Notes under the pieces: generated by a model
Seen by the model: only the letters and a program-made list of their open reading frames with translations
The model's database searches: none
Told to the model about the DNA's origin: nothing
Shown here: positions 48,332-63,297 of the stretch, piece by piece
Position numbering within the stretch: position 1 is the stretch's first letter
Layout: the number at the start of each line of letters is the position of its first letter
Position numbers and translations under genes: made by a program
Origin: Dysidea avara
Taxonomy: Eukaryota > Porifera > Demospongiae > Dictyoceratida > Dysideidae
Direction: 5' to 3'
NCBI RefSeq assembly: GCF_963678975.1
Contig: NC_089274.1
Location: 22,591,133 to 22,655,132 of the forward strand
Length of the DNA stretch: 64,000 nt

Positions 48332-49488
48332 ATGGCGAGTAAGAACAGTACGACGCTACCCGCTTGTAACAGACTCCTCCAGAAGAAGTGGGAGGAGAAA
48401 TCGCTACAGCAACACAAGTTGAAGGTAAAGAAACAACACGTTGCGCTGACAGCCGCATGCTGTGAGCCTGTTGATACTCACTAGTTGAAGCAAGTCCGAG
48501 CGACAGTGGATACAAAGGCTCCCCACGAGTACAAGCACATCAGAAATAGAGTGAAGCAAAGACAGGTTAGACCTTCGCAAAGCAAACTCGGACACGCCCA
48601 ATTTTTGGCATGCGCATAAGCACATATGCAGTCGTTTATGGGTAGCTAGAGCATGGTGATTACTTTTCATATTTCCTGCAAGTGTAAAACTATGCAATGC
48701 AGATGTTGGTGGAAGCTGTTAGTCAGTTTGTGTGACCCTGTACTCAGTTAAAATACTGAACTGTTTCTTGTCTACAGATTGAAGAAGAGAAGCTAGCCTT
48801 GATACAAAAGCATAACAAGGAACTTGCTGGACGCATGCAACACATCATGACGACCACAGGACGTGTGGACCACAGAAACAGTTATAGACACCACAGGTGT
48901 GACTTTCAGTGTAACTCCTACTAGTGTAATAGTTCCTGTTTAGCCTGAACCATTCAAGGAGACAGAGAGAACTTGACTTTATCTCGAAGAGAAATAAGGT
49001 GACTAGTGAGCAGTAAATTGCAGTGGTGATACCTCTACTGTAGGAAATAGCCGAACGTTTGGAGAAAGTCAAGCCACTTTATGACACTGCCAAATGGGTA
49101 ATTATTACAATGACTTGGCACAGCGTGTGACGTTTCACACTTTCTGTACTTCTTTAGGAGAATGAGTATAAGTTTCATGAAGGAGCTCAGAAAAGAATTG
49201 GTTTGTTCCCAGTCATCAAGCCGAATGTTTCACCTAAGACATCCCCTGAGAAAGTCAAAGAATCTGAAAAGAGAGTTCGATTACCTGCCATTGTAAGGGA
49301 TAATTGTATACATGTTTGTTACTATTTCTGTTGAATGTCAGACTGATTCACCTCAACTTACAACTGCACCAGTTGAAATGGATACCACTGAAACTAAACA
49401 GGTATTTCAGCTAGCTGAAATGGCTGGCAAAATTGAGTGCTGTTTTCTGTAGGCATCAGATGAACAAGAGGAAATTGAAGTTACGTAG
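48332..49488 (+). CDS. CFAP97-domain protein (CFAP97D1-like), ciliary
   Basis: There are eight exons: 48332-48424, 48485-48565, 48778-48896, 48944-48998, 49044-49097, 49158-49292, 49342-49401 and 49453-49488. All introns are GT-AG, the phases agree, and six are 45-60 bp. The product is 210 residues starting MASKNSTTLP. The KIAA1430/CFAP97 homology region covers about residues 20-135, with ATVDTKAPHEYKHI, QIEEEKLALIQKHNKEL, MTTTGRVDHRNSYRHHS, LNHSRRQRELDFISKRNKE and VKPLYDTAKW. The acidic/Ser-Pro C-terminus is not conserved. CFAP97 proteins are axonemal or ciliogenesis-associated; vertebrate CFAP97D1 is needed for sperm flagella. The gene is complete and is the best-defined host gene in the window. 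The upstream X-box-like site fits ciliary expression. Confidence 0.9.
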
Positions 49489-49753
49489 CTACAGCAATTG
49501 CACTTATTTCATTGTATACAAATTTCATGCATCAGATCAATAATACATGAATAACTACATTAAATTCATTGGCTGGCTGGTCTTCTACCACCCTACCTAT
49601 GGTTGAACAGTGCGAGGTACCAGTACGAGCATGTATCTGATGGCATGTCTACAAGTGAACATTCTGCCCCACCCCTTAATTGTTGACTAGAAGCCGGTAT
49701 TTTGGAAGTCCAAGAGTATCCGGCGGTGCGCAGTAATCAGAAATGCTGATATA

Positions 49754-53097
<3,344 letters not shown>

Positions 53098-54023
53098 GTG
53101 AGCATGTTTACTTACCACCAGATCTGCATACCACACACTTGTATACATCTTATGTGTTTGTTCTATGATAATATAAGAATACTATTGGGGGATTTGTATG
53201 TTTATTGTGTCACAAATAATTTAGTAAGAATGATATTTGCATGAAAGAGGTATGGTTGAAGTTTTATTGAATTCCTCTAATTTTGGGAAGTGACACATGG
53301 TATTGTGTTTTGTGCCCAAGGAAAGGCAGACAATAGACAAGTGTGTAAAGAATGTGTTGGTTTTTCCAGGATGTAAACAGGCCATTTTAGTGGTGAAAAT
53401 TACCTCAGCGTAGTACAAGTATATACTTGAGCCCAATCTGCCAAACTATCCTTGAGACATATACCTTCAAATTCTAACTTTGTTTTCAAATAACTTGTAC
53501 ATGCTTTATCCAATTTATTTCAAATTTGGAAGGTTACATGTTAAGCTGCATTAAAATTGGAAAGTTAGGAATTACAGGTGTGATTTGTTGTTACTGCTTG
53601 TTGTGTATTGTGCATGTGTACTCCAGTAGAAAAGGATGGTTGTACTTGATTAACATGCTACACAGTATTGCTATATGGTATGGATGTGTCCAAATCGTAT
53701 GTGCCTCTGTTTATGTCTGGGATGCAACGTGTCCAACGTGTATGCATAAAGTTTTTCATTGTTTTCCTACACTATACTATAAAATGTCAACTATACCAAC
53801 ATCAACTTTCCTTCACAACTTGGCAGTATTGGCCTTCAGAGCAACCTAAAACACTTCCGATAAGTTTCTATGAAATTTTAAATTTCCTTTTCAGTGGAAT
53901 TTTCTACTGACTGACCAATTAACTGACTGTTGCCTTCAGAGGAGTGTAACTCAATAATGGCCAATGCTATGGACCTGGGTATTCGTTGTTAGATGACCTG
54001 TTGATGTGCTGCAGTACTGCTTA
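53098..54023. other. Intergenic stretch, nothing recognised
   Basis: AT-rich sequence without exon-like segments or element termini. The next exon of the gene above, if any, was not found here. Confidence 0.4.
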
Positions 54024-54025
54024 TA

Positions 54026-55498
54026 CAGTCAACCTCTCTAATCCGACGCTCTATGGGAGCCATAAATTTTGCTAGATTAAGGGTGCTTGCGGATATTTGA
54101 AGCCATACAATGCGTGATTTGTACTCTCTCTTATAACCAGACAATGTGTAAAATGAATCCATATGGTACTTATATTGGTAGTGGTTCCCCTTCTCTTCAA
54201 CACAAACCAAACAGAATTTCGCTAGCCTTTACCATTCTATAGCTACATGAAATTCTTTCCAGAGCACTTAAATCGAAACTAGTCCTTCATCTTTACCACT
54301 AGAGTGCTGGAAATATACTTAAGGTTAAAACTCACATATCTATGAAAAGTATTAATCCATAGCTTACATTGATAATAAGTAAGCGCTGAAAGTGTGTTTC
54401 ACTAACCAAACCCTCACATTCCCATTGCCATTACTCGTGAAGCCATAGTGCTACGGACTAAATCTTTTCATAGTCCTGTAGAGAATTTATCTGCCTATCT
54501 CCGTGCAAAATTTGAAGCTTTTACGGCTATGACTCAAAAACTAGTTTTATTTTTAGTAAACATGTGCAAAGATTGCGTGCGCCCAACATTATTGATATAA
54601 TAGCCACACAAATTCTCCTATTAACCGCAATCACCAACTTTTCAAAATAACATTCATAAATGCTGTCAAAACACAAAGAAGCTCTGTTTTCTCGTTAGGT
54701 AACACTAGGCATGCCAGCTTGTAATGCCTTGTGATCCCAGCTGGTAACACAGTCCCCTACATAAGCAGCTACAATTACAATACAAACTACCAGCATACCC
54801 TATCACTCAAGAAAACAAGGCACGAACGTATGTTGGCTGCAAGCAAAACATGCATTCGTACTTGTCGCCTTATAATAACACTTACTTTTAGACTAATTCA
54901 CGCTAGTGTAACTCTTGATCCATCAGACAATCATTTGTTAACACTTCAGCAACGATTTTAAAGTAAAAAACATGCTGCTCTTCCTCATGTTCTGATACTA
55001 CAAGTATGCATAGCAATGCCAATTATGATGCAACAGCCGCATGTGGTTTCTGGGCTGGCACTTAAACGGCTTCAAATATCAGCGAGCACCCTTAAGGAGG
55101 TTGTTGGATTATCAAGTCACCTCTGTAATCCGACATTGTACAATATCTAAGATTATGCAGTAAATAACGGATCACACAATGTTTTTTAAGATGAACTAAT
55201 TTTAGAATTTGCAAGTATTGCAGCTTTTTTCTATTATTGTTAACCAATTAAATACTTTGGTTGCTTAATAATTATTTTTATGATTGTTTTAATGCCGCTA
55301 TTATTCTCTGTCGGATTACCAAGGTCGAAAACAGTGTATTTTCAAGTCTAGGGAATCAAACTTTGTGTCGGATTACAGAGTACAAAGGTATCAGATTACA
55401 TAGGTTGTTTTCTATACAGAAGTGTTAGTAAATGACATTATGGTTGGATTAGAGAGGATTCTGGATTATGCAGGTGTCGGATTAGAGAGGTTTGACTG
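54026..55498. mobile_element. pogo/Tc1-like non-autonomous element, 1.47 kb
   Basis: The left end CAGTCAACCTCTCTAATCCG and right end CGGATTAGAGAGGTTTGACTG are inverted repeats differing by one extra T. TA lies at both borders (54024-54025 and 55499-55500). A second inverted pair inside (near 54070-54105 and 55063-55098, sharing GGATATTTGAAGCC-like words) and several TCGGATTA(C/G) words near the right end suggest a composite. No transposase frame is present. Confidence 0.8.
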
Positions 55499-55716
55499 TA
55501 CTACTGTAAAAGGAAGCGGATAGCTACTTTTGGAGTGATTGGTTATAAACTCCTACAGAAAGCAATATCCCCTTAAATATTTTTTAAATGTAGTAGTCCA
55601 CATGTGCTGAATGCAAGACACATAGTTGTACTAGTGTAATAAAAGATTGTTAATTTTAAAATGAAGTATAGAGTCCCAGTGTAAAAAGTTGTGAAACAAG
55701 AAATGATGGTAGCTTT

Positions 55717-55847
55717 GAGGGAAAATCCCTACTTGGCATTGTAGCAATGTGGGAAAATCCCTAAATTGGCATGTTTTTACCATCTTTTCTATGCCAAAGT
55801 AGAAATTCTCCCACATTGCTACAATGCCAACTAGAAGATTTTCCCTC
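55717..55847. repeat. Nested hairpin with GGGAAAATCCC ends
   Basis: The ends GAGGGAAAATCCCTACTTGG and its imperfect complement pair over about 57 bp and include ATTGTAGCAATGTGGGA inside. Each arm itself contains two GGGAAAATCCC palindromes. A shorter copy is at 56597-56671. Confidence 0.75.
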
Positions 55848-56596
55848 GTAACTACTTGCTAGAGCATATAAAATACACGTGTGGTTGTGACTGCTGTATT
55901 AGAGTATCTCGATCTTGCTACAGTACTGCGTAAGCTTGGGGGTGTGTTACAATATTTTGTTTATACGGAGCTAGACCATTTATGGGTGTGGCATCAGCCC
56001 TGATTATTAGAGGTGTGGTGGTATGTTCTGATTGTTTAAGGGTGTGTGGCCTATTGCGATTGTTTATAAACCCAGCTTAGCTGCTACCTGATACTACAAA
56101 GGATACTACAGTGCGTTAAGCACCACTAATAGTTTTGTGGCATCTAAATGTGCTCCTTCAAGGAACGTGTTGATATGGAAATTAAAGCTGTGGTATGGTT
56201 TCCTGGCTTGAAAAAGAAGAAGACTATTTAGTTAAAGATGAAAGAAATGGCAAAGCACAGAAGGCAGACGTTCGTTGGTACCATAAAAGGCACTGCAAAT
56301 TTGTTGTTGTGGCATAAAATGGTGGTTGTGTGCTGGTTCGTTTGACCTCTAGCTTTGTGACTGTAATCAGGCAGGCAGACCAAAATGCTGGTTTTGGTGA
56401 TTTTCAAAGAAAGTTCTATATTCAGCCACTTGTAAGTGTTGTCTTCTTTGATGCAAGACTATCTTGTTCGGGTGATTGTCGTAACGTATGATATTTCTAT
56501 GATAGTTTTTACACATGGTATTAATTTTAAGTGGCACCCATCACTTTAGGGGGGAACCCTACTAAACAGTAGTACCATACTGTTTGATAACTTTGC

Positions 56597-56671
56597 TATG
56601 TGGGAAAATCCCTACATCGGCATTGAATGAATTGTATAATCACATGCCAAAGTAGGGATTTTCCCTCATAT
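56597..56671. repeat. Second GGGAAAATCCC hairpin
   Basis: TATGTGGGAAAATCCCTACA pairs with AGTAGGGATTTTCCCTCATA around a short loop. It is the same family as 55717-55847, at half the arm length, and probably a single-unit copy. Confidence 0.7.
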
Positions 56672-57381
56672 ATAGCTATGGCACAGTGTACCGTCAAGTC
56701 TCTTGTATTCTCAACTCATTTGCTGAATGCTCTATTAGAGTAGTCAATTGTTTGTTAGAAATCTTGATTATATTGGCATTTTTATTTTGCTCCCTGGCAT
56801 TGATAGCTAGTTCATGTATAAACAAACCTCATGTGGTTTTCAAAAGTGGTAGACACGACAATGAGTATATCACATAACTTGTTATGGCCTTTTTATGGGT
56901 ATATAAAACCAGAGTTCCATATATCACACTTGTCCATTGCACTTCCCTTAGTTGTATGATACAATACCATGTGTCTTGATGTAGTAGCCAAACTGTTTTG
57001 GGGATAAATGATTGCTTAAAGTGATATGGCATTTCTAATTCTGGTTGCTACATAATTGTGTTGTATGCTGTGGTACAATACTGTTCGTGGCTGCTACGAT
57101 TAAAGTTGGCATTGGCTAGCAGATCCTATTGGTAATGTGTTTATGAACAGTGCTCTCAAACAGGCTGGATTGCTCATGCCATTCATAGGCTGACTGTAAT
57201 GTCGAAACTGGTGGGCAAAGACCCATTGCTATTCTGTTATTGATAGTGGATTTCAAATGTTTTTATAGAGATGCAGTATCCATGTTACTTATTGCAATCA
57301 TTTATAACCCCTTTGCATACAGCTGTATTATCATACAATATTGAAGCTGCTTCCTTTCCATTACTCCATCTTCTGCTTTAG

Positions 57382-57668
57382 CAACATTGCAACGGTCGTT
57401 TCGAATGTACACCCCAGTTGGGAATCTAGCAGAAAGTTTTGACGAGTACGAGGACCCTAGCTGCTACCACTGGTGCTGTCATCCTTGCCACTCGGGACGT
57501 GAGTGGTACAGCATCTCACGAGCAGGATGTCTGCGTCAACTTTGTCTAATCCTCATTTTGCTCCTGCTGGTGGCCACGTGTGGTTGGCAGTGTGGCTGTT
57601 GTGCAGCAACAATCTTCTGCTGTCACTGTACATGTGAATGGATGGAGGAATTTAGTGACGATGACTAG
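57382..57668 (+). CDS. Cys-rich single-pass membrane protein, array copy 1
   Basis: The coding exon follows an acceptor-like TTCTGCTTTAG and runs to TAG at 57666-57668. An internal ATG at 57405 gives an 87-residue product. Order: an acidic N-terminus (ESFDEYED), a Cys/His segment (CYHWCCHPCHSG), the shared motif EWYSISRAGCLRQLC, a hydrophobic helix (LILILLLLVATCGW), a Cys cluster (QCGCCAATIFCCHCTC) and an acidic end (MEEFSDDD). The family is not one I recognise. The Cys pattern after the helix suggests palmitoylation or metal binding, but this is inference. The upstream exon, if the acceptor is used, was not found. Confidence 0.65.
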
Positions 57669-60351
57669 GCTGCACAACTGCATGCCTTTATTTAATTCAT
57701 TTGTAAATATGAAATTTATACACAGTTCGATTTAACATTAAATTTGTAAATTTTTAATGGCAATGTGTGCAACAAGAGGGGTACGGAAGGGAAGCAGTGG
57801 CTTCAGAAGGGAAGAAGTAGCTGTAGTTAGTTGGTGTAATAAAGGAGTTTACCAGAGTGTACTTTTCTGAGGATGTAATGTATAGCTTTACACTGTATGA
57901 CATAACTGTAATGGGTGTCTTAGTGTGTACCCCACCCCTGTTATCCCAATGACATCCCTCAAAATGGACACCTTACACACATTTAGACCCCTGAAATAGG
58001 ACATCTTTCTAATATTGACACCTTTGAGGATAGGAGGGGACTGTCACTATTTCAGTCCATGCTGTACTATGTGTAAGATACTTGAAAACTTTAACAACTG
58101 CTTTTATGAAAATCTGTGTATTTGAATTTTGGAAAACTATTCAGTAGTTTCATGATAAATGTTTTCAAACAACTCACCAAGGATATAGCATAATATAAAA
58201 TATTATTCACCTTTCAGAGCATTCTCTATACTGGAAATTGTCTGCTTGTTTTCTTGAAAAGTATAGTAGTGTCATGTGTGCTTACAAGAGGGTGGAGGAG
58301 TGGCACCTTCCAGGCTTCAAAATGGAATGCTAGAGATGAAGTTGTACAGCTGTAATGGCATTTTGGCAGCTATAATGTAGCAAAATTAACACAGAAATCA
58401 TCTAGCTAGCTGTAGAAGGCAATCCATCCCTGCACTACCCATAAAGCTAGGTCCTTACTAAGGCTAGTTGAGGCTTGTCACACCATCCAGGAGACACAAA
58501 GCCTTGTGTAGGTAGTTGAGGAATGCTGAGACTTAGCTACTCAATGGTATGGTTACCCATTGTGTGATTTGGATCATTTTTTGTTGTAAAATCTAGTCAC
58601 ATACAGTATGTACTGTTTAGCAACTCTATTTTGAAGCATATAATACACGTATGTAGGTACTGCTGTATGTTTCTGTTGCTATTTATTGCACCCACTACGT
58701 CGGTGACATGCAGTGTTTTATGTATGATGAAGAAAACATTCAATAACTTCTAGCCTAACAATAAATACCTGTAAAAGAAAGCTGTCATAGAGAATTCAAA
58801 TTCCTCATCATAAGCACTGTATTGAACCAACTGTAGGGCAACTGGGACAACCATTCATTGAACTGGACATTTCTCAGGTCCATATGTGGACACTACACTA
58901 CAAAACACTCATGAAGGAGATATTTAGTGATACGGGTTAACTTGTACATAGTTGTTGTTGTAGTTAACTGTTGGGTTAGTAGATTCAATTTAGAGCACAT
59001 ACATTTGGTACAGCAGAACCGTGATTATACAAACAGTAGTGATGACTGTTCTATTAGAGTATTTTGTCAACAGGTGTATGTTCTATTAGAGTATTTGAAT
59101 GCATCTCTGTATGTAAATGAATGGGCTTCATTAATTCACTTTCTGAGCACTTTTGTGATTGAACTGGTACACAAGTGTTCAGATAAAGAAGGTTCCACTG
59201 TAGAGAAATAGTGAAAATTTTGACACAACTGCTCCTCTTGAAATTAAGCATCATGCTTGGCCCTTGATCTTGTGTTGTTCTGTTAGTCACCATAAACTGG
59301 GTCATGGTGCATACACAATAGCCCAGTACAAGTAAGCACTTAATAACCTGATGAAGTAATGGAGTACCTAGGTTCAGTATGAAATAACACTTAAAGTATA
59401 CACATACATGCATTCACTGTTGGTAAATTGTTTATCTAATACTTACAAATGCACACTTTCAAATTTTACATACAAGTAGAAGGGTCCCATACCTGTAACT
59501 ATATAGTCAGTGGCTTATTAAATTATGTACTTGCCTCTTTAGTACCTAGGCATGCATGTATGTCCTGTAAAGTTCTGAGTTATGCATCAAAAAGATGCCA
59601 TAAATCAGCAAATTAGCTAGGGGGTGTGACACTTGAGAAAGTTCCCTTGAGTAGTCCAGTATGATCTTGATAATGTGAGTCTTCATTAACCAAACCCCTA
59701 GAGTGCTTAAAGTGACTGTTCTATTAAAGTGTTTTGTCAACTGTTTGAAATATGTGTCTGTTTTATTAGAGTAATTGAACAGAATATGAATGGGCTTCAG
59801 GTATCCAAACTACTTCATTCACAGTATCTGCATGGTCTTGTGATTGAACTGGTGCACACAGATATTCAGATAATGGGGGGTCCCAGTCCCATTATGGTAT
59901 TTTTTGTTCACCAACTTGATCACAAGACACCAGTTAAAAGAGGCAAACGTGCTTGGGTCTAACAGCCTTATGATCAGTAGTAACTCAAGTAGCTGCCAAC
60001 CATTGTCATTTTATTCCTTGATCTCTCGTCACTGCCCCCATCAATTTTAATTATTTGTTACAGATCATATGAACGCACTTTTTATATGATAGAGACTTAG
60101 AATGAATGATCAAGTGACTGAATGAGTGACTGAGAGGAAATGCATTAGCTGTGCAAATAAATGTAGCAGAAAAATAACTAAGGATTCCACTATTGTGTTA
60201 CAGGGTGCATGTAGACCTTACACCATTCAAGATCAAGATACTCTAATAGAGCAGTCATATCCTGTAATAAAACAGTCAAGTATGTCTATGAGTGTACAAT
60301 CAATAATTGCCAGCAATATAACAATGCTAGATTGACACCTTTAGTGCTAAC
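57669..60351. other. Space between array copies, with MITE and motif copies
   Basis: Holds the MITE at 59011-59200 and a diverged second copy at about 59711-59890. No gene recognised. TTGAGGCTTG and GTAGTTGAGG words near 58460-58530 hint at another decayed repeat. Confidence 0.45.
59011..59200. mobile_element. pogo-like MITE, 190 bp, TA target duplication
   Basis: The left end CAGCAGAACCGTGATTATAC and right end GATAAAGAAGGTTCCACTG are imperfect inverted repeats flanked by TA (59009-59010 and 59201-59202). The interior holds two TTCTATTAGAGTATTT motif copies and TGTGATTGAACTGGTACAC. The stretch 59711-59890 repeats this interior but lacks clear ends. Confidence 0.75.
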
Positions 60352-60385
60352 ATGGTAGGTTACAGTACACATGCTCTATACACAG

Positions 60386-60738
60386 CTATGGAATACTCAT
60401 TTGGGGAAAGCTACTTCAGTGAGGAAGACCCAAATGATCGCCGCAGGCGACCTCGTCCGTTTAAATGGAATTGGGCAACAGTTTGTATTGCAATTGTGTA
60501 TATTGGCTGTGAATCTGGAGAGAACTGGTATAGCATCAGAGATGCTGGATGGTTACGGCAATGTTGTTGGTTTATTATATTACTGCTCATCATTATGCTG
60601 TTTGGTACTGTGTGCGGCACTTTCGTGACTTGTGGTTACATTTGCTATAAGTGCGTAACATGTGACTGGTGCTATTACAGTGATGAATCTGCGTGTGTCT
60701 TGTATGATTTAGATGAAGGTTGTTGTTATTGTTTTTAG
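60386..60738 (+). CDS. Cys-rich single-pass membrane protein, array copy 2
   Basis: The frame can start at ATG 60352 (MVGYSTHALYTAMEYSFGES) or be entered by splicing at CTATACACAG|CT; the second matches the acceptor-like position of copies 1 and 3. Order: acidic/basic N-terminus (SEEDPNDRRRRPRP), ENWYSIRDAGWLRQCC, a hydrophobic helix (WFIILLLIIMLFGTVC), then Cys- and Tyr-rich CGYICYKCVTCDWCYY and an acidic end. Up to 128 residues. It lacks the CGCC doublet of the other two copies but keeps the same layout. Confidence 0.65.
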
Positions 60739-61149
60739 TGTGAGGACTGAACAGATATCTTTTTCATAATTTTCTTTGAAATGTGTATATTTATTTTCAG
60801 TGGTTTTCATATTTTTATATCTTATTTAAATCTATTAATTGTAAACTTAAATTAGGGAGTGGTGCTTATTCAGTATTTACAAGATGTGAATACAATACAT
60901 TTCCAACTTTGGTATCCAGAATTGTAATATGTTAATCTGTAAATGTAGTTTTATGTTTTAAACAGGGTTTTAGCTGTGAAAGTATATCATGAGTACAAAC
61001 ACGTAGATGGATTGGTGTACTGGTTAACTTTTTAAATTATCCAATACCAGTACTACAGGTGTAGATACAATAGAAATATGTGCCATCTTATTGTAGTATC
61101 ACTTTGTATGACGGATTTGCAGTAAAAAACCTTACACTCTGACTGTGTA

Positions 61150-61400
61150 ACATAACCATAGTAGTATTGGTGGTGGAGGAGAGCACACATGATATGTTTC
61201 AGTGGAATTGTCCACAATGTTTTCTGGTGACAATGCCTTGAGCATGAGAATACCAGACGAGCTGGATGGCCATTATATGACTAAGATATTTTAGCTTTTC
61301 TTCATCGTGATGCCTGCTTGTTGGTGTGGCTGTTGTGTGACTGGCTGCCATATACTTGTGAATTAATTGCTGAGGGATGATGGTTTATATAATGCATGCT
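61150..61400 (+). pseudogene. Decayed array copy
   Basis: GTGGTGGAGGAGAG, ATGTTTCAGTGGAAT, GAGCTGGATGG and GGTGTGGCTGTTGTGT occur in the same order as in copy 3 (62225-62450), but the reading frame is not maintained. A broken member of the Cys-rich family between copies 2 and 3. Confidence 0.6.
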
Positions 61401-62201
61401 ATGACAATGACTGGATAAGCTTTTGGTTACTTGGTTTATATGTATAGTCAAACTGCTCATCATCATTCTAATACATGCAACCCTGATGTTGAGAATGTAG
61501 CTTATTGTATGTCATCATCTACGATGTGTGTTGTGATGAATCTTTAAATACAAGTATAAACATTTTACTCATATCATAGTCGGGACCACTCAGATAGCAA
61601 AACTATATCAGAAAAATTGGTAAATGAACCGTGATCTCAAACTGCAAGGTCATATACCATATAGAATAAAAGTTTGCCGAATTTGGCGATTTGCTATAAT
61701 ACAAAATCACCAAAGTTCAACCCTCCATTCAATCGTAGCACCTGAGATTAGCATTTTAATAGCTAAAGAAAAAAAGAGTTTATTTTGCCAAATACAATTT
61801 TAGCTGGCTATTCACCGAAGTTTATCCCTGCTGAAGTTTTCCTCTATACTGTAATCAGCATATTATTGTATTACAGTATAATATGTATATTAGGTTCAAC
61901 TTCTTTAGTTTGGTAGTGTTGTCTGTGGCATTTTATTTAAATATCCCATTGTATTATGTCATCTACAGGTGGTTATTAAGTGAGTAAACACATTTCCAAT
62001 TCCAACTAATCTGTACAACCACATGAAGTAAGCATGTATGGATTGGATTGGAATATGGTAAACTATAGTTACTGTCTGTAATTCCTCAGTCATTGCTACA
62101 AGTGTAGCTGCACTGACCAGTAGATGTTAAACAATGTGTGTGTGATGTTTACATCTATTTGCACCACATACATACACTGACAATGGTTGTATGTTACACA
62201 G

Positions 62202-62575
62202 CCAAACTGGAAGGTTCATTTCGGGACAGCAGTACTAGTGGTGGTGGTGGTGGTGGTGGGAGAAACATGTTCCAGTGGAATCATAGACATCGTCGATGCT
62301 GTTTTCTGAATTGTGACAGTGCATGGGACAAAGGAGATGAGTTTTATAGTATCAGAGGAGCTGGATGGCTGCGACAGATATGTTTGATTTTCCTATTGTT
62401 GTTCTTCATTGGAGTGTGTGGCTGCTGGTGTGGCTGTTGTATAACTTGCTGCTACCTATGTGCAAAGAGTAGTAAATTTTTACCTTACTGTGATTGTGAT
62501 GAGGACTGGGACTGCTGTGAAGATAGTGTTTGTTGTTCATGCTGCGGTTGTGATGAATGTTGGGATGAAGATTGA
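62202..62575 (+). CDS. Cys-rich single-pass membrane protein, array copy 3
   Basis: The frame can start at ATG 62183 (MVVCYTAKLEGSFRDSS) or be entered at ATGTTACACAG|CC. Order: Gly run (about 8 Gly from a GGT microsatellite), HRHRRCCFLNCDSAWDKG, the motif EFYSIRGAGWLRQIC, helix LIFLLLFFIGVCGCWC, then CCITCCYLCAK and a long Cys/Asp/Glu tail (CDCDEDWDCCEDSVCCSC). The longest and most Cys-rich member. Spacing of the SF residues (GSFR, YSFG, RSFR) after the putative splice site is the same in all three copies. Confidence 0.7.
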
Positions 62576-63171
62576 ATAATAATCTATTATGTTTGTTTGT
62601 TTATTTTTGTTCAATGTTTACATTGTATTGATTTTGTATTTTTGATGTAAATTGCATGAATATTAGGTAATATTCATGCTGAAATATATACTGTTTAAGA
62701 CATTTTTTCTGAGATTCTACTATTTTTCTACCTGTATGTGCTTTAGTTATGTGGGTACTGACTCCCGAGTAGGTAAAATTATAATACTATTGATGTAGGT
62801 ATACTAGTATATAGTGTAGTTGTTTTGAATTGGTCCAATACCATTGCCACAAGTGTAGACAGTGGGGGGAGGGGTGTTATATATCCACACCAATACTTTT
62901 TCATCTGGTTTAACGATTGAATAATTTGACACTGATGAAACACTTCAATATTTATGTTACAGAATACCAAAAATTTAAGGGGGGAATTTTTGACAAACTT
63001 CAAGTGAACTGTTCAAATTTACCCCCTTTAAACTTTTGCGCTATATGTTATCTCTTCAGTTGGTTCAATATCAATGCTCAACTTACATAGGTGGTAATAT
63101 TAAAGACCATACATATTATCTGAACGTATCACTTCACCACATGCATTAACATGCTCCTGTATGTTACACAG

Positions 63172-63297
63172 CCATACTGGAACATTCATTTTGGGACAAC
63201 AGTAATGGAGGGGAACGTACATAATATTATATGTTCCGTTGACACCATCGATGGTGTTTTCTGAATTGTGAAAATCTATACATACGCTTTGGGACAA
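63172..63297 (+). pseudogene. Truncated array copy
   Basis: CTGTATGTTACACAGCCA, CTGGAA, TTCATTTTGGGACA and TGGTGTTTTCTGAATTGTGA match the start of copy 3 (62188-62320), but the segment stops before the YSI motif. A TTTGGGACAACAGTAAT word is repeated at its end. Nonfunctional remnant. Confidence 0.6.

Noticed and set aside
54731-54961. 76-codon + frame inside the pogo-like element
   Set aside because: No transposase motif, and the element otherwise looks non-coding.
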